A DNA stretch of 64,000 nt from Microbacterium azadirachtae (GTDB lineage Bacteria; Actinomycetota; Actinomycetes; Actinomycetales; Microbacteriaceae). The translations under genes were made by a program, and so were the position numbers. Shown piece by piece: positions 63,494 to 64,000 of the stretch. Numbering within the stretch: the first letter of the stretch is position 1; each line of letters begins with the position of its first letter. The stretch covers positions 1 to 64,000 of the forward strand of contig NZ_JYIT01000085.1 of the NCBI RefSeq assembly GCF_000956545.1, read 5' to 3'. The notes under the pieces are model-generated. The model searched no databases and had not been told where the DNA came from. It saw only the letters and a program-made list of their open reading frames with translations.

Positions 63494-64000
63494 TCAGGCG
63501 ATCGGGATGTTGACCTCGGTCACCCACTGCTCCGGATCGCTCACTCGCCCGGGGCCGACGACGTACACGGTGAAGACCGGCCCGACCTGCGTGCGGCCGT
63601 GCTGGGCGATCCACTCGCCGAGCGCCTGCGTCGCCCGCCCGATCGTCTCGAACTCGCCGCGGTGCGTCGTCCAGGCGACCCGGCGGGCAGGGAGGTCGAC
63701 GATCTCGAACCCGCGTCGCGGGGTGAAAGGACCGTGGTATTCGCGCCAGATGGCCATCTCCACATCGTCGTCGCGGTACTCGGCGTCGAAGTACGTCGCA
63801 CCGGTCAGGTCTCCGAAGAGGCTCGGATCCACCTCCGCGGGCGATGCGAGAAGGTCGCGCAGGTCGGACCACAGCTCGCCCTCCGCCGGATAGCAGGCCA
63901 CCGTCCGCTGCAGGGCGAGCACGCGGGCGGGAGCGAAGGTCCGCTCGGCGACGACCGGCAGCGCAGCGTCGATCCCGGCGATCAGGGAGCGGGCGAGTCG
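63494..64000 (-). CDS. MerR-family regulator, C-terminal GyrI-like part (truncated by window)
   Basis: The last 168 residues of a protein whose start lies beyond 64000. It has a GyrI-like effector-binding fold: AERTFAPARVLALQR, the FDAEYRDDDVEMAIWREY strand, and YHGPFTPRRGFEIVDLPARR, an arrangement typical of BmrR/TipAS-type ligand domains. The DNA-binding domain is not visible. The frame is open to the window edge. I infer a MerR protein because of the 19-base-spacer promoter just downstream. Confidence 0.72.
   Translation of the reverse strand, partial: RLARSLIAGIDAALPVVAERTFAPARVLALQRTVACYPAEGELWSDLRDLLASPAEVDPSLFGDLTGATYFDAEYRDDDVEMAIWREYHGPFTPRRGFEIVDLPARRVAWTTHRGEFETIGRATQALGEWIAQHGRTQVGPVFTVYVVGPGRVSDPEQWVTEVNIPIA

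Overview
The window is high-GC (about 70 %) DNA from an actinobacterium, most likely Microbacterium or a close relative in the Microbacteriaceae. This rests on gene order and family content rather than on any search. Indicators are a PAC2 protein next to the principal sigma factor, a DUF7455 protein before a type IIA topoisomerase gene, SepH, the DUF4193/DUF3093/dut/DUF3710/DUF3159 block that is also conserved in mycobacteria, and DUF3000 next to RNase D. Almost all of it is chromosomal housekeeping DNA. I see no prophage, insertion sequence, CRISPR array or rRNA. No stretch longer than about 250 bases lacks a gene.

Layout. 1-3990 (minus): pepA, lpd and a lipoyl-domain E2 gene that is rearranged at the window edge. 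4101-10177: PAC2, sigA, a CofE-like ligase, an ATP-grasp protein and two unusual alanine-racemase homologues. 10312-22526: DUF7455, topoisomerase IV subunit B, GNAT, an arginase-family protein, a glycosyltransferase, a four-gene OleA/C/D-like operon, a P-loop kinase and topoisomerase IV subunit A. 22607-30738: phosphodiesterase, SepH, the conserved DUF/dut block and aconitase. 30916-35554: a divergent pair of citrate synthase homologues (one fused to a DNA-binding domain) and dxs. 35583-43257: a TetR/membrane-protein pair, then glpD, a TetR gene, an alkyl-DHAP-synthase-like gene, a diacylglycerol-kinase-like gene and a GMC oxidase. 43311-51143: beta-oxidation fadB/fadA, RNase D, DUF3000, an alpha/beta hydrolase, SufE and a sulfurtransferase. 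51322-58989: ZapE-like ATPase, ammonium transporter, PemK/MazF-like protein, a second TetR/membrane-protein pair, and pta-ackA. 59008-64000: a UvrD-family helicase, tRNA-Val(CAC), an SRPBCC/ArsR/SDR regulon, and a VOC protein with a truncated MerR/GyrI-like regulator.

How it fits together. Central carbon metabolism dominates: E2/Lpd, aconitase, citrate synthase, pta-ackA, fadBA, glpD. Many of these genes have recognisable operators next to them. A recurring promoter style is a TAnnnT box only 6-8 bases before the start codon, which implies leaderless mRNAs; ATGA or GTGA overlaps couple genes within operons.

The most interesting points are these. (1) The two adjacent racemase-like proteins have complementary defects: one keeps the catalytic Tyr but has lost the PLP Lys and most of the barrel, the other keeps the Lys but lacks the Tyr loop, suggesting an obligate heterodimer. 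(2) A four-gene OleA/C/D-like operon carries a metallo-beta-lactamase-fold gene where OleB would be expected. (3) A citrate-synthase-like repressor has lost a catalytic His. (4) A possible aerobic ether-lipid cluster. (5) Several clear palindromic operators. The inverted segment inside the E2 gene at the left edge may be an assembly or amplification chimera and should be checked before it is interpreted biologically.
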